The notes under the pieces: generated by a model | The model's database searches: none | What the model saw: the letters and a program-made list of their open reading frames with translations, nothing else | Told to the model about the DNA's origin: nothing | DNA from: Bog-473 sp963843365 | GTDB taxonomy: Bacteria; Actinomycetota; Acidimicrobiia; Acidimicrobiales; RAAP-2 | Direction of reading: 5' to 3' | NCBI GenBank assembly: GCA_963843365.1 | Contig: CAWJKG010000006.1 | Span: 62,001 to 126,000, forward strand | Length of the DNA stretch: 64,000 nucleotides | Program-made: the position numbers and the translations under genes | Part shown: positions 61,906-64,000 of the stretch, in pieces | Layout of the letters: every line of letters starts with the position of its first letter | Numbering within the stretch: the first letter of the stretch is position 1

Positions 61906-63319
61906 CTAATAGGAGCGGGCCACGACGGCCACCAGATCGTCGTCGGGCTCGCCGGGCAGGGCCAGCGTGCCGTCGGGCCGTTGCAGGCACCGGATCGTGA
62001 GGGCGTGCTGGGCCAGGCGGTCCTCGCCGTCGGGGCCGAGCGCCCCGAGCGGGACCCGGGCGAAGCCGACGGAGGCCGCCTCGGTGGCCTCCTCCAGTGA
62101 CGCGGCGGACACCGTCCTGGCGTCGCGGGCCGCCGTGGCCTCCGCCAGGAGATCGGGCCCGACCGTCGCCAGGATGGCCCCCACCGTGCTCGCCACGGCG
62201 CCGAGGGCGACGTTCTGCTTCTCCCGCCGGTGGCGCGTCACGACCGTCACGTTCCCCTCGACCAGGTCCCGGGGGCCGACCTCGACCCGGACCGGGACGC
62301 CTTTGAGCTCCCAGGCCACGCTGCGCCGGCCGAAGCTGGTGTCGGTGCGGGCATCGAGGCGGACCCGGTGCCCGGCTGACGTGAGCTCGGCGACCAGTGC
62401 CTCGGCGGCCGTCCCCACCTCCGGGCTGTCCTTGACCACGAGCACCACGATCTCGGTCGGGGCCAGCGCGGGGGGCAGGCGCAAGCCGTAGTCGTCGCCG
62501 TGACCCATGACGAGCGCGCCGACGAGGCGGGTGGAGACGCCCCACGAGGTCTGCCAGACGTACTCCTGCGTGCCCGAGTCGTTGGTGTAGGTGATGTCGA
62601 AGGGCCGGGCGAAGTTCTGGCCGAGCTCGTGACTGGTGCCCATCTGCAGCGCCTTGCCGTCGCCCATCATCCCCTCGCAGGTCCAGGTGCGGGTGGCTCC
62701 GGCGAAGCGCTCGCGCGCCGTCTTGTGCCCCGTGAGCACCGGCATGCTCAACACGTCGAACATGGTGGTGCGGTAGACGTCGTCGAGGATGCGCAGCGCG
62801 TAGGCCACGCGCGTCCGCCTCGGTGGCATGCGCGGTGTGGCCCTCTTGCCACAGGAACTCGGTCGTGCGCAGGAAGAGACGGGGGCGCAGCTCCCAGCGG
62901 ACGACGTTGGCCCACTGGTTGACGAGGAGCGGGAGGTCGCGGTGGCTCTGCACCCACTTGGAGAAGAAACTGTTGATCACCGTCTCGCTCGTGGGGCGCA
63001 CGACGAGGGGCTCCTCGAGCTCCTTGCCACCGCCGTAGGTGACGACGGCCAACTCGGGTGCGAAACCTTCGACGTGCTCGGCCTCGAGTTTCAGGAAGGC
63101 CTCGGGGATGAAGAGGGGGAAGTAGGCGTTCTCGGCACCGGCCTCCTTGATGCGCCGGTCCAGCGCGGCCTGCATGAGCTCCCAAATGCCGTAGCCCCAG
63201 GGCCGGATGACCATGGTGCCGCGGGCGGGGCCGTTGTCCGCCATCTCGGCGCCGGCGATCACCTCCTGATACCAGCGCGGGAAGTCCTCCTCGCGCGTGA
63301 CGATCGCTCCCTTGGCCAT
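61906..63319 (-). CDS. proS: Prolyl-tRNA synthetase, archaeal/eukaryotic type, one-base frame break
   Basis: About 470 residues with one base removed. It begins MAKGAIVTREEDFPRWYQEV; class II motifs: GTMVIRPWGYGIWELMQAAL, RPTSETVINSFFSKWVQSHR, LRPRLFLRTTEFLWQEGHTA and GMMGDGKALQMGTSHELGQN. There is no bacterial editing insertion between motifs 2 and 3, so this is the short, archaeal-type enzyme. It ends VVARSY, with a C-terminal Tyr as in Thermus ProRS. The frame breaks at about 62808-62815 (GGACGCGCGTGG); removing one base joins HATEADA to VAYALRILDD. A base error is likely. Confidence 0.9.
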
Positions 63320-63364
63320 CCGTGCAGGGTACTGGGCTTGGTGGTGGTGCCGGAGACTCCGGTT

Positions 63365-63385
63365 CTGACCGAGCCGAGCGGTCAG
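63365..63385 (-). terminator. Hairpin pair between ispG and proS
   Basis: CTGACCG (63365-63371) and CGGTCAG (63379-63385) pair perfectly; CCGGAGACTCCGG lies next to it at 63350-63362. There is no T-run. It may end the ispG transcript or affect proS. Confidence 0.35.
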
Positions 63386-63445
63386 CGGCCGAGGCGCGCC
63401 CACGATCTCCTCGATGGCCGACTCATCGCTCGTCGGCCCGGCATG

Positions 63446-64000
63446 TCAGCTCCCGGCGTCGTCCTCGGCCCGGCGGCGGATGAGCTCGACCTTCTCGGCC
63501 GAGTGGTTGGGGTCGGCACCGGTCGACTCGAGCAGCGCGCGCCGGTCGGCTTCCGCCTCCGCCTCGGCGCTCTCGTCCGCCGCCGCGATCCGCGCCTCGA
63601 CGCCCTCGGCCACCAGACGCTCCGCCTCGTCCACCAGTGCGTGGACCATGTCCGCCTCCGGGACGACCCGGATGATCTTGCCGCGGATGAAGAGGTGGCC
63701 CTTCTGCTTCCCGGCCGCGATGCCGATGTCGGCCTCGCGCGCCTCCCCCGGTCCGTTCACGACACACCCCATCACCGCCACCTGGATGGGCAGGTTCAGC
63801 TTCTCGAGCGCCTCCTGCGCCTCCTTGGCCACGGCGATGACGTCCACCTGGGCCCGGCCGCAGGAGGGGCAGGCGATGAGATCGAGGCCCTTGCGCTCGC
63901 GCAGCCCCAGCGACTCCAGCAGCTGGCGGCCGGCCCTGGCCTCCTCCACCGGGTCGGCGGTGAGCGAGAAGCGGATGGTGTCGCCGATGCCCTCGGCCAG
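63446..64000 (-). CDS. ispG: 4-hydroxy-3-methylbut-2-enyl diphosphate synthase, C-terminal part
   Basis: The 3' part of about 184 codons; the 5' end lies beyond base 64000. The visible frame starts LAEGIGDTIRFSLTADPVEE. The [4Fe-4S] ligands are present: two Cys in ACPSCGRAQVD and one in VMGCVVNGPGEAREADIGIA. The enzyme works in the MEP isoprenoid pathway. A Glu/Ala/Asp-rich tail of about 70 residues follows the usual end of the protein. Confidence 0.93.
   Translation of the reverse strand: MAEGIGDTIRFSLTADPVEEARAGRQLLESLGLRERKGLDLIACPSCGRAQVDVIAVAKEAQEALEKLNLPIQVAVMGCVVNGPGEAREADIGIAAGKQKGHLFIRGKIIRVVPEADMVHALVDEAERLVAEGVEARIAAADESAEAEAEADRRALLESTGADPNHSAEKVELIRRRAEDDAGS

Noticed and set aside
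3796..63319. Programmed frameshifting as the cause of the breaks
   Set aside because: The sites differ in sequence and lack a common slippery heptamer, and both insertions and a deletion occur.
1..64000. tRNA, rRNA, CRISPR arrays, insertion sequences, prophage
   Set aside because: Reading the gaps, I found no cloverleaf or T-loop box, no regularly spaced repeats with unique spacers, and no transposase or integrase.

Overview
The window is very G+C-rich DNA, densely packed with housekeeping genes, from an actinobacterium. I infer class Acidimicrobiia or a close relative. The reasons are the order rimP-nusA-ylxR-infB-rbfA-truB-ribF-rpsO-pnp followed by an M16 peptidase and dapB, then dapA next to RNase J; an F420-type luciferase-like oxidoreductase; an MhuD-type heme-degrading enzyme; a DUF222/HNH protein; and a surface protein with six 42-residue GYWLVASDGGIF repeats, a repeat I associate with Acidimicrobiia. 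I see no rRNA, tRNA, CRISPR array, insertion sequence or prophage.

Layout. 1-6 kb: the 5' part of polyphosphate kinase, two SEDS cell-wall polymerases (FtsW/RodA type), a heme-degrading monooxygenase, a bifunctional-nuclease-domain protein and an MscS channel. 6-11 kb (minus): alaS-ruvX-mltG-aroE. 11-14 kb: a secreted S53 (sedolisin) protease with TIG domain and C-terminal repeats. 14-25 kb (minus): yajC-secD-secF, relA/spoT, hisS, aspS and rarA. 25.1-25.9 kb: an 825-bp intergenic region with strong inverted repeats and no convincing gene. 26-28.5 kb: a two-component system. 28.5-33 kb (minus): ruvC-ruvA-ruvB, a possible 50-codon leader ORF, and an ABC exporter. 33-42 kb: more accessory, with yebC, a secreted protein, an AurF-like diiron enzyme with its TetR regulator, an alpha/beta hydrolase, an HNH protein, membrane proteins and an F420 enzyme. 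42-49 kb: a potassium channel, RNase J, dapA, a second TetR/diiron-enzyme pair, a rhomboid protease with a TetR regulator, and dapB. 49-64 kb (minus): M16 peptidase, pnp, rpsO, ribF, truB, rbfA, infB, ylxR, nusA, rimP, then proS and the 3' part of ispG.

The genes are tightly coupled. About fifteen junctions use a four-base stop/start overlap (ATGA, GTGA, TTGA, once CTGA), and these overlaps decided many starts. Two patterns cut across the annotation. First, seven single-base frame breaks lie in six genes, including rodA, dapB, rpsO and proS, which should be essential; most likely they are sequence errors. Second, short in-frame repeats (6-, 9- and 15-base units) are concentrated at gene ends and in linkers, giving QP, AS, ES, GS, TP and PS tails on otherwise ordinary proteins.

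No complete novel defence or mobile system is evident. The most unusual items are the S53-TIG-repeat protein, the unexplained structured intergenic region at 25.4-25.6 kb, the leader-ORF/hairpin arrangement before the ABC exporter, the two TetR/diiron-enzyme pairs, and the mucin-like insertion in SecF.
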